From assembly GCF_905397435.1 (NCBI RefSeq), contig NZ_CAJPVI010000010.1, positions 1 through 64,000 on the forward strand: a stretch of DNA of 64,000 nucleotides, read 5' to 3'. Positions 38,137-47,250 of this stretch are shown here, piece by piece (the stretch's first letter is position 1; each line of letters opens with the position of its first letter). This DNA comes from Cupriavidus numazuensis. GTDB lineage: Bacteria > Pseudomonadota > Gammaproteobacteria > Burkholderiales > Burkholderiaceae. The notes under the pieces are model-generated. The model ran no database searches, was not told the origin of the DNA, and saw only the letters and a program-made list of their open reading frames with translations. A program made the translations under genes and the position numbers.

Positions 38137-39303
38137 ATGCACGTCAAGTTGCGCAATCTTCTCGCGGGCCTGCTCGCGCTGATCGGACAATGTCTGTGGT
38201 TTCCTGCGGCGGCCCATGCCGCGGACGGTGCCGTGGCGTCGGCGCCTCCCGCGGCTGCGGCCTATCGCACAAGCCTGGTGTTGCTCGGAACTGCCGGTGG
38301 CCGGACCTCTTACAACGGCTCGCACCTCGCCGGCATCTCGTCGGCGCTCGTCGTGGACGGTGACGTCTACCTGGTCGACTTTGGCGAGGGATGGCTGCGG
38401 CGATACCTGCAGGCAGGGCTGGGGAAGATGCCTGGCAAGCCCGGTCTGTCGTCACTGCGGGCCGCGTTCATCACGCACCTGCACGCCGATCATGTGGTGG
38501 ACTATCCGTCGTTGTTCCTGTTCGGTACCACCGACGGGCTGGTTGCGCGGAAAGCGCCGGTGCGCGTGTTCGGCCCCGGCCCGCGTGGATCGCTGGTGCC
38601 TGTGGCTGGCGCAAACCGCGGCAAGGTACCGGTCATTCACCCTGAAGATCCGACGCCGGGAACGGTCGCCATGACCGAGTCGATCTATAAGGCGTTCGCC
38701 AACGACATCAACGACAACATCCGCGACAGCCAGAAGCCGGACCCCCACACGCTGGTCTCGGTGGAGGACATCAGGTTGCCGGCAGGTCTGGTCGTGCATC
38801 CCGATCAAGATCCCGCGCCCGACATGCAGCCGTTTCCCGTCTATCAGGACGAGAAGGTGAAGGTCACGGCAATCCTGGTCAGCCACGCTCCGGTGTATCC
38901 GTCGTATGCATTCCGCTTCGATACGGCGGATGGCGCCGTGGTGTTCTCCGGCGACACCAGCCCGAGCCGTAACCTGATCCGTCTCGCCCAAGGCGCCGAC
39001 ATCCTGGTGCACGAGGTCATCGATACGAAATGGATCGACGAATTCCTGCCAAAGCCGCGCAACGCGGCGCAGGAAGCGAAAGCGCGCCATCTGCTCGAAG
39101 CGCATACCGCCGTGGAAACCGTAGGCGGCGTTGCGCAAGCTAGCGGCGTGAAGACGCTGGTCCTGTCGCACCTGGCGCCCGCCGACAGCACGGAAAGCCG
39201 TTGGCGGCGCGCGCAGGAGGGATTCTCCGGACGCGTGGTGGTCGGCAAGGACTTGATGTGGTTGGGTGTCGGTGCGCCCGTGTCCGTTGGCAAGTCGCAA
39301 TAG
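38137..39303 (+). CDS. Exported metallo-beta-lactamase-fold hydrolase
   Basis: 388 residues with a signal peptide (about 1-28, ending AAAHA). The MBL motif THLHADHVVDYPS and downstream VFSGDTSPSRN and LVLSHLAP give the dinuclear metal ligands. Architecture resembles RNase Z/arylsulfatase-like or quorum-lactonase-like MBL proteins, with an insert between strands (residues about 165-260). ATG 38137 chosen: AGGA lies 8 bases upstream; ATG 38119 is possible. It ends the cluster. A periplasmic hydrolase could release the aromatic acid from a precursor ester; this is inference. Confidence 0.82.
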   Translation: MHVKLRNLLAGLLALIGQCLWFPAAAHAADGAVASAPPAAAAYRTSLVLLGTAGGRTSYNGSHLAGISSALVVDGDVYLVDFGEGWLRRYLQAGLGKMPGKPGLSSLRAAFITHLHADHVVDYPSLFLFGTTDGLVARKAPVRVFGPGPRGSLVPVAGANRGKVPVIHPEDPTPGTVAMTESIYKAFANDINDNIRDSQKPDPHTLVSVEDIRLPAGLVVHPDQDPAPDMQPFPVYQDEKVKVTAILVSHAPVYPSYAFRFDTADGAVVFSGDTSPSRNLIRLAQGADILVHEVIDTKWIDEFLPKPRNAAQEAKARHLLEAHTAVETVGGVAQASGVKTLVLSHLAPADSTESRWRRAQEGFSGRVVVGKDLMWLGVGAPVSVGKSQ

Positions 39304-39418
39304 CTCTCGCTTGCGCGGCCCCGGGATCACGATTGGAATTGGACAGGAAGAGATCGGTCGGAGCCGCGCTGCCCTTTGGCTTGCCGTGGCTCGGCGCCGC
39401 GCGTCAGTTCTCGATGGG

Positions 39419-39444
39419 GAACGGAAACAGCAATTGCTTTTTTC
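39419..39444 (+). terminator. Possible weak terminator after the MBL gene
   Basis: GGAAACAGCAATTGCTTTTTTCC lies in the gap between two convergent genes. AGC-AATT-GCT with flanking A and T tracts can form a short hairpin followed by T6 on the rightward strand. The stem is weak, so this is a low-confidence call. Confidence 0.3.
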
Positions 39445-39445
39445 C

Positions 39446-40348
39446 CTAGCCGGTCCTGCCGCTCTGCTGCAGCAGCCACAGGCGAAAGGTGCGCGCTACC
39501 GAGGTCTCCACGCGATCCCGCTGCCATAGCGCGTAGTAGCCTCCGCCCAGCGTGGCGCTGGCTTCGCAGGCGCGCACCAGGCTGCCGTCCTCAAGGCAGC
39601 CGTCGATCATGTGCCGCCAGCCTAGCGCGATGCCATGACCTTCCGTAGCCAGTTGAACCAGCATCGGGTAGGAGTTCGACACGAGCGTGTGGCGCAGGCG
39701 CGCCTTGGCGAGACCATTTTGCGCCAGCCACGCAGGCCATGACATCCACTGGCGCTGCGCATCCTCGAGGACCAGCAAAGTTTCGCCGGGCAGGTCCGTG
39801 ACCGACAGCCGCCGCCGGCGCAGATACGCAGGCGCGCATACCGCCATCACTTCTTCGTCATAGAGCCGTTGCGCAGCCAACCCTTGCGGGGGCCCCTCGC
39901 GCAGGTAGTACAGAGCGACGTCGAAGCTGGTGTCGACCAACGACGTGAGGCTGTCGTTGACGACCAGTCGGAACTGGACATCCGGGTGCTCGGCACGCAA
40001 GCGCGACAGGCGCGGCGCCAGCCAGAGCCGGGCCACTCCCGAAGACGCTGCCACGGTCAGCTCGGTCCCGCCCTTGCGACGCATCACGCTTTCGGTGGCT
40101 TCGGCGCAGTCAATCAGCAGGCGCTGTATCTGCTCGGCGTACTGCTGGCCGCTGACGGTGAGGCTAAGCGCGCGCGGCCCGCGCTCGAACAGCTTCTTGC
40201 CGAGGAAGCGCTCGAGTTGCGCAACCTGCCGGCTGATCGCGCTCTGTGTCAGGTGAAGCTCCGCGGCGGCACGCGTGAAGTTGCCATGTCGCATGGCCGC
40301 CTCGAAGGCGACCAGACAGGAAAGAGGCGGAAGCGGAGAGATGCGCAT
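39446..40348 (-). CDS. LysR-family regulator (GcvA-like)
   Basis: 300 residues. GcvA/AmpR-type N-terminus: PLPPLSCLVAFEAAMRHGNFTRAAAELHLTQSAISRQVAQLERFLG. Effector domain follows. The start at 40348 fits the family though no good ribosome site is seen; ATGs at 40381/40384 would add 11-12 residues. It lies 53 bases after the amidohydrolase on the same strand, so it may be the last gene of that operon and autoregulate it. Confidence 0.9.
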   Translation of the reverse strand: MRISPLPPLSCLVAFEAAMRHGNFTRAAAELHLTQSAISRQVAQLERFLGKKLFERGPRALSLTVSGQQYAEQIQRLLIDCAEATESVMRRKGGTELTVAASSGVARLWLAPRLSRLRAEHPDVQFRLVVNDSLTSLVDTSFDVALYYLREGPPQGLAAQRLYDEEVMAVCAPAYLRRRRLSVTDLPGETLLVLEDAQRQWMSWPAWLAQNGLAKARLRHTLVSNSYPMLVQLATEGHGIALGWRHMIDGCLEDGSLVRACEASATLGGGYYALWQRDRVETSVARTFRLWLLQQSGRTG

Positions 40349-40401
40349 GGGGTGGCCAGCCGACGTGAGTCCACTGTCCATCATACGGCGAAAGCACGGA
40401 A

Positions 40402-41634
40402 TCAGCGCTGGCGCTCGTGGATGCGGCCACCTTGCAAGACCAGTTCGATGTGCTCGCCCTGGCCGCACAGCAGGGAGATGTCCCGCAGCGGATCACCGTC
40501 GACAACGAGAATATCCGCCAGCGCACCGGCAGCCACCGTACCCAGCTCTCCCTCGCGCTGCAGCACTGCGGCGGCGATGGAGGTGGCGGAGCGGATGGCC
40601 TCAAGGGCACCGAGCAGCGCCGCGCGAATGCGGAACTCGTCCGACTGGTAGTGGTGCATCTCGCCTAGCAAATCGGAGCCGAATGCCATCGGCACGCCGG
40701 CCTCGGCGTAGATCCCCAGCGACGTGCGCCCGGCCTCGCGCACCGTTTCAATCTTTGCCACCGATTCGGGTGGCAAGCCGAGGCGTGCGCCGTCGCGCGC
40801 CAGCGCGTCATAGGTGACAAGCGTCGGCACGGCGAAGGCGCCGTGGTCGCGCATCACGCGGGCCGCGGCCGCATCCACGAGGTTGCCATGCTCGATGGTG
40901 CGGACGCCGCAGCGGACTGCCCGTGTAATGGCGCGCCCCGTGTAGGCGTGTGCCATCACATAGGTCTGCGCCGCCTCGGCCTCGGCCACAATGGCGCGGA
41001 TTTCATCTTCGCTGTACTGGGTGTTGCCGATGGGATCCGTGGGAGACGCCACGCCGCCGGATGCCATGATCTTGATCTGGGTCGCGCCTTTCTGGATTTC
41101 TTCCCGCACGGCCAGCCGTACCGCGTCGACGCCGTCCGCCACGCGTGCGATGGCGCCCGCGCGGAAGGCGCACGAGCACGGCTCGAGCACATCCGAGCGC
41201 GGGCGGAAATCGCCATGGCCGCCGGTCTGCGACAAGGCTTTGCCGGAGGGAAAAATGCGCGGCCCGGGAATCAGCCCCGTGGCGATGGCCTGCGACAGGC
41301 CCCAGTCGGCGCCGCCGGCATCGCGTACCGTGGTGAAGCCGCGTTCGAGCATCGCCTTCATGATCGGCATGGCACGGAAGGCCACCAGCACGTTGGGCTG
41401 GACGGCATTCACGCCCAGGTTCGCGAGCGAGGCGAGAACGTGTACGTGGCAGTCGATCAGGCCCGGCATGACAGTCTTGCCGGTGACATCGATCTGCCGC
41501 GCATGCGGTGCCACGATGCCTTGTTCCGAGACTTCGACGATGCGCTCGCCTTCAATCAGCACATCGGCGCGGGACAGGGGCTTGCCATGGGCAGGGTCAA
41601 GGACGCTTCCGCCTTTGAGGAGGATCTGGTTCAT
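40402..41634 (-). CDS. Metal-dependent amidohydrolase (imidazolonepropionase/prolidase-like)
   Basis: 410 residues. Metal motif DCHVHVLASL near residue 61, carboxylated Lys candidate in ATQIKIMASGG, His in VMAHAYTG and TIEHGNLVD, and Asp in AFGSDLLGEMH. This is the pattern of the Xaa-Pro dipeptidase/carnosinase-like (Sgx9260-type) amidohydrolases that cleave N-acyl amino acids, carbamates or dipeptides. It is 13 bases downstream of the MHS permease; the pair probably imports and hydrolyses one compound. Cytosolic. Confidence 0.85.
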   Translation of the reverse strand: MNQILLKGGSVLDPAHGKPLSRADVLIEGERIVEVSEQGIVAPHARQIDVTGKTVMPGLIDCHVHVLASLANLGVNAVQPNVLVAFRAMPIMKAMLERGFTTVRDAGGADWGLSQAIATGLIPGPRIFPSGKALSQTGGHGDFRPRSDVLEPCSCAFRAGAIARVADGVDAVRLAVREEIQKGATQIKIMASGGVASPTDPIGNTQYSEDEIRAIVAEAEAAQTYVMAHAYTGRAITRAVRCGVRTIEHGNLVDAAAARVMRDHGAFAVPTLVTYDALARDGARLGLPPESVAKIETVREAGRTSLGIYAEAGVPMAFGSDLLGEMHHYQSDEFRIRAALLGALEAIRSATSIAAAVLQREGELGTVAAGALADILVVDGDPLRDISLLCGQGEHIELVLQGGRIHERQR

Positions 41635-41647
41635 GATCGATCTTGGT

Positions 41648-42946
41648 TCAATCGCGGAGGTAGGCTGGCTCACGCACGAGCAGTGTGCCGGCAAAGCTGA
41701 TGGCAGCCGCGATCATCACGTAGATTGCCGGGGCCATCGTGCTGCCGGTGGCAGCGATCAGCCACGTGATGATGAAGGACGCGAAGCCGCCGAAAATGGT
41801 CACTGCCAGGTTGTACGCCACGGACAGGCCGGTCGACAGCACCTTGGCCGGGAACAGTTCCGCGAAGGCCGCGAGAATCGGGCCGGTGTATCCGGCAATC
41901 AGCACGCCGAAGACGAATTGGAACACCAGCAGCGAGAACAGGCCCGGCATGAGGTTGATGTAAACGTACATGGGCCACGCCAAGACGAAGATCAGCAGCG
42001 CCGAGCCTGAAAGCAGCTTGCGCCGGCCGAATCGGTCAGCCAGCCGGCCGACCAGCGGCGCGAACACCAGGATGGCGAGCCCGCCGACCATGCCGGCAAT
42101 GAAGCCCGACGACTGCGGCACCTTGAGCACCTTTACGGCGTAGGTCGGCATGTAGAACAGCAGCACATAGGTGCACACCGTCCACAGGATGACCATTGAA
42201 AAGCTCGCTGCCGTCTGCCGCGGGTAGTGGCGCAGCACTTCCGCAAGCGGCGACTCGACCTTGTCCTTGGCCTCCCGGAAGGTGGGCGTCTCGTCCAGGT
42301 GGTGGCGGATGTAGTAGCCGACCGGGCCAATCAGCATGCCGATCAGGAAAGGCAGACGCCAGCCCCAGCTATTGAGCGCCTCGACAGGCAGCGAGGCGGT
42401 GACGAACGTGCCGACGGCGGCGCCAAGCAGCACGGCCACGCCGATGCTCGCCTGTATCCAGCTCGAATAGTAGGCACGCTCGCGTTCTGGCGCGTACTCG
42501 GTAAGGAAGGCGGTTGCGCCGCCCATTTCGCCGCCTGCGGAAAAGCCCTGGAGAAGGCGCGCCAGTACGATCAGCAGCGGCGCGAAGACGCCCACTTGTT
42601 CATAGGTCGGGGCAATGCCAATCAGGGTGGTACCGGCCGCCATCAGCAGGATGGTGAGCGATAGTGCTGCTTTGCGTCCGACGCGGTCGGCGTAGATGCC
42701 GATCACAATGCCGCCCACGGGCCGCATGAAGAAGCCCACGCCGAAGGTAGCGACGGCCAGCAGCAGCGACGAAAGTTCGTTGCCGGTGGGAAAGAACAGC
42801 TTCGCGATAATGACGGCGAAAAAGCTGTAGACGGTGAAATCAAACCACTCGAGACCGTTTCCGATCACGGTGGCGACGATGGCGCGTCGTCGCTGGCTGG
42901 CGCCGATTGGCGCGACCATGGTGTCAAGGGTTGTGTTGGCTTGCAT
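41648..42946 (-). CDS. MFS permease, metabolite:H+ symporter (MHS) family
   Basis: 432 residues, 12 helices. VIGNGLEWFDFTVYSFFAVIIAKLFFP is the MHS helix 1, followed by the GIYADRVGRKAAL loop and RLLQGFSAGGEMGGATAFLTEY. Relatives carry citrate, tricarballylate, shikimate or dicarboxylates. AAGGA lies just before the ATG at 42946. First gene of the leftward three-gene unit with an amidohydrolase and LysR regulator. Confidence 0.92.
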   Translation of the reverse strand: MQANTTLDTMVAPIGASQRRRAIVATVIGNGLEWFDFTVYSFFAVIIAKLFFPTGNELSSLLLAVATFGVGFFMRPVGGIVIGIYADRVGRKAALSLTILLMAAGTTLIGIAPTYEQVGVFAPLLIVLARLLQGFSAGGEMGGATAFLTEYAPERERAYYSSWIQASIGVAVLLGAAVGTFVTASLPVEALNSWGWRLPFLIGMLIGPVGYYIRHHLDETPTFREAKDKVESPLAEVLRHYPRQTAASFSMVILWTVCTYVLLFYMPTYAVKVLKVPQSSGFIAGMVGGLAILVFAPLVGRLADRFGRRKLLSGSALLIFVLAWPMYVYINLMPGLFSLLVFQFVFGVLIAGYTGPILAAFAELFPAKVLSTGLSVAYNLAVTIFGGFASFIITWLIAATGSTMAPAIYVMIAAAISFAGTLLVREPAYLRD

Positions 42947-43458
42947 GTCCTTCCACTCCGGGCTATGGGTACCGCTACCAGGCCGCGCGCGGCTCGCGCA
43001 TGAGGCGGCGGTGGCACGAGGCAATCCGATGGTAGTTGTCGCCCTCATGACAGCGAAACGATATCTGTGCATGGAGGTATGCGTGCAGCGCATGGATACC
43101 GAGGCATCGTGGCATCGGATCGACAGCGTTTCCACGCCCCGCCTGGGCTGGCGGGCGGCCATCCGTACGCGTCGCGCCGCGGCTCAAACTGGTATGCACC
43201 AATGCATTCCTAGGGAAAACACTTAGGCGACCAGACTGTGGGCCACGCGGGCCTTCGGGCGGAATGGTGGCGCCTCACAGCGGGAAATGCGAATCGTGCT
43301 CCGGCGGCCGAGGTACCGTGTTTTGCCATGCGCACCGCGCATGCATGCCCAGCATAAGTGCCGACATGGTTTTCCCCAACCACCCTCGCCGTTGCTTGCG
43401 CCCCGGGCATTGCGTATGCCACCGTGCATCCAGTGCTTCATGAACGGAAGGAAATCCA
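42947..43458. other. Divergent non-coding gap
   Basis: A 512-base gap between the leftward MHS operon and the rightward cupin gene. It presumably holds both promoters. CCTA-N11-TAGG at 43209-43227 is the only LysR-like dyad I noticed. Open frames in it lack ribosome sites and I do not call a gene. Confidence 0.4.
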
Positions 43459-44232
43459 ATGATCGCCTACGGGACCCGGGCGCGCGCGGAAGCAACCCGG
43501 CGCGCCATTCCGCTGCGCTTCGACGGAGCAGAACCCAGTGTCTTCCACAAATCGGAGTGGATGGATGCGGGACAGGACCCGCACCTGTCGCCCACGATCT
43601 TCCTCGTCGAGCAGCCGCCGAATTCAGTCGCGCCCGCGCATTTCCATCGACAGAACCAGTTCCAGCTTTTCATCGAAGGCGATGGATCGATCGGGCGGCA
43701 TCCGCTGGAGCCGCTGACGGTCCACTACGCGGGCGCCTATACGGGCTATGGTCCGCTGGTTGCCGGCGCGAGCGGGCTCAAATACTTCACGATTCGCCCG
43801 GTGTACGAAAGCGGACTCATCCCGATCAGCGACCGGGACAAGATGGTTCGCGGGCCGAAGCGGCATGCGCAGGTCGGCCCCATCGCGGCAGCGTCCACAG
43901 ACAGCCTGCAAACGTTGTCGGCGCCTGTCTTCGACGACGTTCTCCCCGTTGCCGAAGACGGACTGGGTGTGGTGGTAGCGAAACTTCCACCGGGCGCCGC
44001 GTTGGTAGCGCAACGCCCCGCGCATGCCGGCGATCCCTTCCTTGTGGTGTTGGCAGGATCGTTGCGCAACGGCGAGCAGGAACTCGGCCGCTGGGAAAGC
44101 GCATTTGCCACGAGCGACGAGGCGTTAACCGACTTTACTGCGGGCCCTGAGGGGGCGCAGGTCGCGTTGCTCTACACACCGCAGAAGGCATCCGCCTACA
44201 TGCCTGCGACCGCGGACGGTGGTCAATGCTGA
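43459..44232 (+). CDS. Cupin-fold protein of unknown function
   Basis: 257 residues without signal peptide. A cupin motif 1 relative is visible in APAHFHRQNQFQLFIEGDG (H-x-H with Gln in place of the usual Glu ligand); a second, more diverged cupin half may lie in PAHAGDPFLVVLAGSL near the C-terminus, making it bicupin-like. Metal binding and activity are uncertain. GGAAGGAAA precedes the ATG. It overlaps the convergent DUF6130-like gene by 10 bases. Confidence 0.7.
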   Translation: MIAYGTRARAEATRRAIPLRFDGAEPSVFHKSEWMDAGQDPHLSPTIFLVEQPPNSVAPAHFHRQNQFQLFIEGDGSIGRHPLEPLTVHYAGAYTGYGPLVAGASGLKYFTIRPVYESGLIPISDRDKMVRGPKRHAQVGPIAAASTDSLQTLSAPVFDDVLPVAEDGLGVVVAKLPPGAALVAQRPAHAGDPFLVVLAGSLRNGEQELGRWESAFATSDEALTDFTAGPEGAQVALLYTPQKASAYMPATADGGQC

Positions 44233-44681
44233 TGTGAAGACGGCGCACGCAGATCGGGAACCGTGACAGCCACCACTTCGGTCGCCAGGATCTTGTGATT
44301 GGGATCGGCAAGCTCCAGTCGGACCTTGTGCGGTCCCGCCGGAAGGCCCACCACGATGACAGGGTCCTCGCTGGTATGCGCCCATGTCGCGGGGCCCTGA
44401 TCGACAGTCACATGCAAGTGACCGACGCGCGGCGACACCTGCGCGGCGGCCTTGCCGAAGACGGGAATGACGCGGAAATGCTCGGTCCGGAACTGGACGA
44501 TCACGACACCGCGGGCCAGCGGCTCGGGTAGCGGCGCGTACGCAAGCAGGCTGGGCGCCGGCTCCGAGTCGAGCGGAAGAATTGCCGGCGGGCGGACGGT
44601 GTCTGGGGACGTTTGCGCAAAGGCCGTCACACAGAAGGCGGTGCCGACGGCGATCAGCAAATATCGGGGCAAGGTTCGCAT
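44223..44681 (-). CDS. Exported DUF6130-like protein
   Basis: 152 residues: signal peptide to about residue 22 (CVTAFAQ), then a Pro-rich linker and a beta-sandwich-like domain. The segment VGHLHVTVDQGPATWAH, then VVGLPAGPHKVRLELAD and NHKIL, matches small exported domains annotated DUF6130/DUF4399, possibly metal binding through the His residues. Function unknown. Divergent from the hydrolase gene at 44948. Confidence 0.7.
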   Translation of the reverse strand: MRTLPRYLLIAVGTAFCVTAFAQTSPDTVRPPAILPLDSEPAPSLLAYAPLPEPLARGVVIVQFRTEHFRVIPVFGKAAAQVSPRVGHLHVTVDQGPATWAHTSEDPVIVVGLPAGPHKVRLELADPNHKILATEVVAVTVPDLRAPSSHQH

Positions 44682-44884
44682 GGTGTGTTTCCAGTGAGGG
44701 ACAAGGATGCATTCACGTGTGATTCGGCGTGAATCGCACCGCTGCGAAGAATAGGCACATGGAAACCTGCGCGCGCGGGCTTTTTGTACGCCAATGTATC
44801 AAGCGGGATTGGGAAACATGACGATACGTTTGATGCGTGCCGCGGCTACAGCCGCGACACATCCTGTCCCTTTAATGCTCGTCA

Positions 44885-44922
44885 GGCAGCCGACGCTGTT
44901 CCACCGGAAAGCGTCGGCTGCC
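44885..44922 (+). promoter_or_regulatory. Strong stem-loop upstream of the exported hydrolase gene
   Basis: GGCAGCCGACGC and its exact complement GCGTCGGCTGCC are separated by 14 bases (44885-44896 and 44911-44922), ending 25 bases before the start codon at 44948. A 12-bp perfect GC-rich stem at this place could be a leader hairpin controlling translation or transcription, or a dimeric protein operator. No T-run follows, so it is not a classic terminator. Confidence 0.6.
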
Positions 44923-44947
44923 ATCGGCTCACGAAAAGGCGACAGGC

Positions 44948-45943
44948 ATGACAACGCAATCCATTTCACATCGATCGATCCGGCTGGCAGGAACCGCCGC
45001 CGCGGCACTGCTCATGGGCACCACGGCAGGCCACGCGGCAGATAGCACCACAGCTCGCACGACAAGCGCGCAGGAGATCCGGCCGGCACTGGACATTGGC
45101 CGACTCGATATCAGTCCAGACATCCAGCTGCGGCGGATGGTGGTACGCAATGCCAGCGCCAAGGGAACCGTGCTGCTCCTGCATGGCTTTCCGGAGACCG
45201 TGCTTGCGTGGCACGACGTCGCGCTGAAACTTGGCACCGACTACGAGGTCCATGCTTTCGACTGGCCAGGCTACGGCGAGTCATCGCGTCCTTCCGCAGA
45301 CAGGTTTTCCTATGCACCGCGCGACTACGCCAACGTCCTGAAAAGCTACGTCGACGCAGCCGGGATCGACAAGCGCAACCTCGTGATCTATGCGACGGAT
45401 ATCGGTGCCCTGCCTGCACTCCTTGCCGCGATCGACGACCCGGCCATTGCCAGGCGCATCATCGTCGGCGACTTCGCGCCGTTCAACCGGCCCCAATACA
45501 TGCAGGAGCGCCTGCAGGGATTGAAAGACCCGAAGTCGGCGCCGGCCGTGCGGGCGGCCTTCAACCAATCACGCGACGAGATTCTCGAGAACGCCTTTAG
45601 CCGAGGCCTGCCTGCCCCCTCGCAATACAAGCTGAGCGCGGAGTACAAGGCCGACCTGGCGCGCGGCTGGAATAACGGAACGCTGACATCGGCGGACGCC
45701 TTCTACCACTACTACGCTAACTTCACGCGTGACCAGAACGCCTTCGAGGCAACCCTTGCGAGGCTCCAGACACTCGTCACGGTGGTGTGGGGTGAGCAGG
45801 ACATCTACATCCGAAAGGAAATGGGCGCCGAGCTGGCACAGAGGCTGAACGCGCCGTTGCATGTCTTGTCCGGCGTGGGTCACTATCCGCATCTGCAGCA
45901 GCCGGAACACACCATCGACGAAGTGCGCGCGTCGTTCGAGTGA
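44948..45943 (+). CDS. Exported alpha/beta hydrolase with Asp nucleophile (dehalogenase/epoxide-hydrolase-like)
   Basis: 331 residues: signal peptide about 1-30 (ending GHAAD), then an alpha/beta hydrolase. HGFPE (79-83) is the oxyanion motif shared with epoxide hydrolases and haloalkane dehalogenases, the nucleophile is D151 in YATDIGALPA rather than Ser, the acid is in WGEQDIYI, and the base His in GVGHYPHLQQPE. Lack of Trp after the nucleophile argues against a classical haloalkane dehalogenase. Periplasmic location is unusual. AAAAGG precedes the ATG. Substrate unknown. Confidence 0.82.
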   Translation: MTTQSISHRSIRLAGTAAAALLMGTTAGHAADSTTARTTSAQEIRPALDIGRLDISPDIQLRRMVVRNASAKGTVLLLHGFPETVLAWHDVALKLGTDYEVHAFDWPGYGESSRPSADRFSYAPRDYANVLKSYVDAAGIDKRNLVIYATDIGALPALLAAIDDPAIARRIIVGDFAPFNRPQYMQERLQGLKDPKSAPAVRAAFNQSRDEILENAFSRGLPAPSQYKLSAEYKADLARGWNNGTLTSADAFYHYYANFTRDQNAFEATLARLQTLVTVVWGEQDIYIRKEMGAELAQRLNAPLHVLSGVGHYPHLQQPEHTIDEVRASFE

Positions 45944-46128
45944 GCAGAAGACGCCGCATCCGCCCGGCCTGCTTCGAGAAAAAGCCGGGCGCTCCTCCAC
46001 GCCCGATTGTTGCGCGGGCGCCCTCCCCACAAGAGTAGGGCGGCCGGAAGTGGGGCCCCGAATTCGTCGGTCTGCTACGCTACCCCCAAAGCCGTACCAA
46101 AAGCCTGGCGTCATGATCAGGCGAAGAT

Positions 46129-47250
46129 ATGAATCATCAGGCACAAGGGGGGAGCCTAACCGTGCATGCGTCTGTCCCGTTCCAGAGAGCCATGGAGGCA
46201 GTCGCGTGCATTGCCGACGAGACGCCGCCCTGGTCCGATATCCTGACCGTCACACGCGACCTGATCGGGGCCGACTCGGGCTCGCTGATCATGCTCGACG
46301 GTGGCGGCGACCTGCTGCATGTCAGCCACATCGGGCTGGCCGACTCCACGCTTCAAGCGTACGAGCAGCATTTCCACAAGCTGGATTTGCTCGCGCATGC
46401 CGCGGCAAAGCAGGACGCCGGCCAATGGATCGACACCGACGAAGCCATCGCGCGCCAGACGCTGCTGCGCTCGGAGTTCTATAACGACTACTTGCGCCAG
46501 CACGGCCAGAACCAGATTGTCGGGCTGCTGCTGGAGCGCAGCAGCACGCGCATGACCGCGATGAGCTTCCAGCGCGCGACGATCGAGCCGGGCATTCGCG
46601 AGCGACTGGGGAGTGGTCACATCGGTGAATATGTCCGCGCATTCCAGGCCGCGCTGGCGCGAAAGCAGCAACTGATTGCCGAGGACGTCGGCCTTCTGGC
46701 AGAAACGTTCGATGCTTTCGGCGAGGCAATCTGCCTGGTGTCACGCGGCGGGGCCGTCATTCGCATGTCGCCGCTATGCGAAACGCTGCTCGACAACCGG
46801 CAGGGCCTGACCGTCAGGCGGGGTCGCCTGTTCCATCCGAACCCCGCGGTGTACGCGCAACTGCTCGACAAGCTCGGCCTTGCGATTCAGGGCAGGATTC
46901 GCACGAAAGCAGCAATCGGCCTTTCATCGGGAGATACGCTTGTCGTCGATATCTCCCCGGCACCGAAGAAGCTGCAGATGGTTGGCGAACCCCTGGGGCT
47001 GGTACGCTTGCGCCGCAACACGGAAGGCCGGAACATCGATTTGTCCGCCCTGATCGCGACCTTCGGCATTACGCCGGCCGAAGCGCGCGTGCTGGCTGCA
47101 CTGGTGAGCGGCCGTACGCCGCTCGAGTACGCAGCGGAACATGCCGTGTCCGAGAATACCGTTCGCAAGCAGATCGCCAGCCTCAAGATCAAGATGCACT
47201 GCAGCCGCGTTGTCGACCTGGTGCGAATGGCGATTCAATCAGCGACCTGA
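46129..47250 (+). CDS. LuxR-family transcriptional regulator
   Basis: 373 residues. The C-terminal LuxR HTH is clear (FGITPAEARVLAALVSGRTPLEYAAEHAVSENTVRKQIASLKIKM). The N-terminal 160 residues look like a GAF/PAS-type sensor (DLIGADSGSLIMLDGGGDLLHVSHIGLAD), followed by a second PAS-like region (ETFDAFGEAICLVSRGGAVIRMS). Orphan regulators of this shape occur widely in Burkholderiales. Its last 16 bases overlap the 3' end of the convergent avidin-like gene. Confidence 0.88.
   Translation: MNHQAQGGSLTVHASVPFQRAMEAVACIADETPPWSDILTVTRDLIGADSGSLIMLDGGGDLLHVSHIGLADSTLQAYEQHFHKLDLLAHAAAKQDAGQWIDTDEAIARQTLLRSEFYNDYLRQHGQNQIVGLLLERSSTRMTAMSFQRATIEPGIRERLGSGHIGEYVRAFQAALARKQQLIAEDVGLLAETFDAFGEAICLVSRGGAVIRMSPLCETLLDNRQGLTVRRGRLFHPNPAVYAQLLDKLGLAIQGRIRTKAAIGLSSGDTLVVDISPAPKKLQMVGEPLGLVRLRRNTEGRNIDLSALIATFGITPAEARVLAALVSGRTPLEYAAEHAVSENTVRKQIASLKIKMHCSRVVDLVRMAIQSAT

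Noticed and set aside
30751..39303. Nicotinate (nic) or picolinate degradation cluster
   Set aside because: The maleate isomerase fits, but there is no 2,5-dihydroxypyridine dioxygenase, formylmaleamate deformylase plus maleamate amidase pair, and the ligase and aryl-CoA monooxygenase argue for an aryl-CoA pathway.
39419..39444. Strong intrinsic terminator after the MBL gene
   Set aside because: The stem is only three to five weak pairs, so it is listed at low confidence rather than as a firm terminator.
42947..43458. A small gene in the 512-base gap before the cupin gene
   Set aside because: Open frames there lack ribosome sites and give low-complexity Arg-rich products on both strands.
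44948..45943. Assignment as haloalkane dehalogenase
   Set aside because: The Asp nucleophile is present, but the Trp that follows it in that family is replaced by Ile, and the protein is exported; only the broad family is supported.
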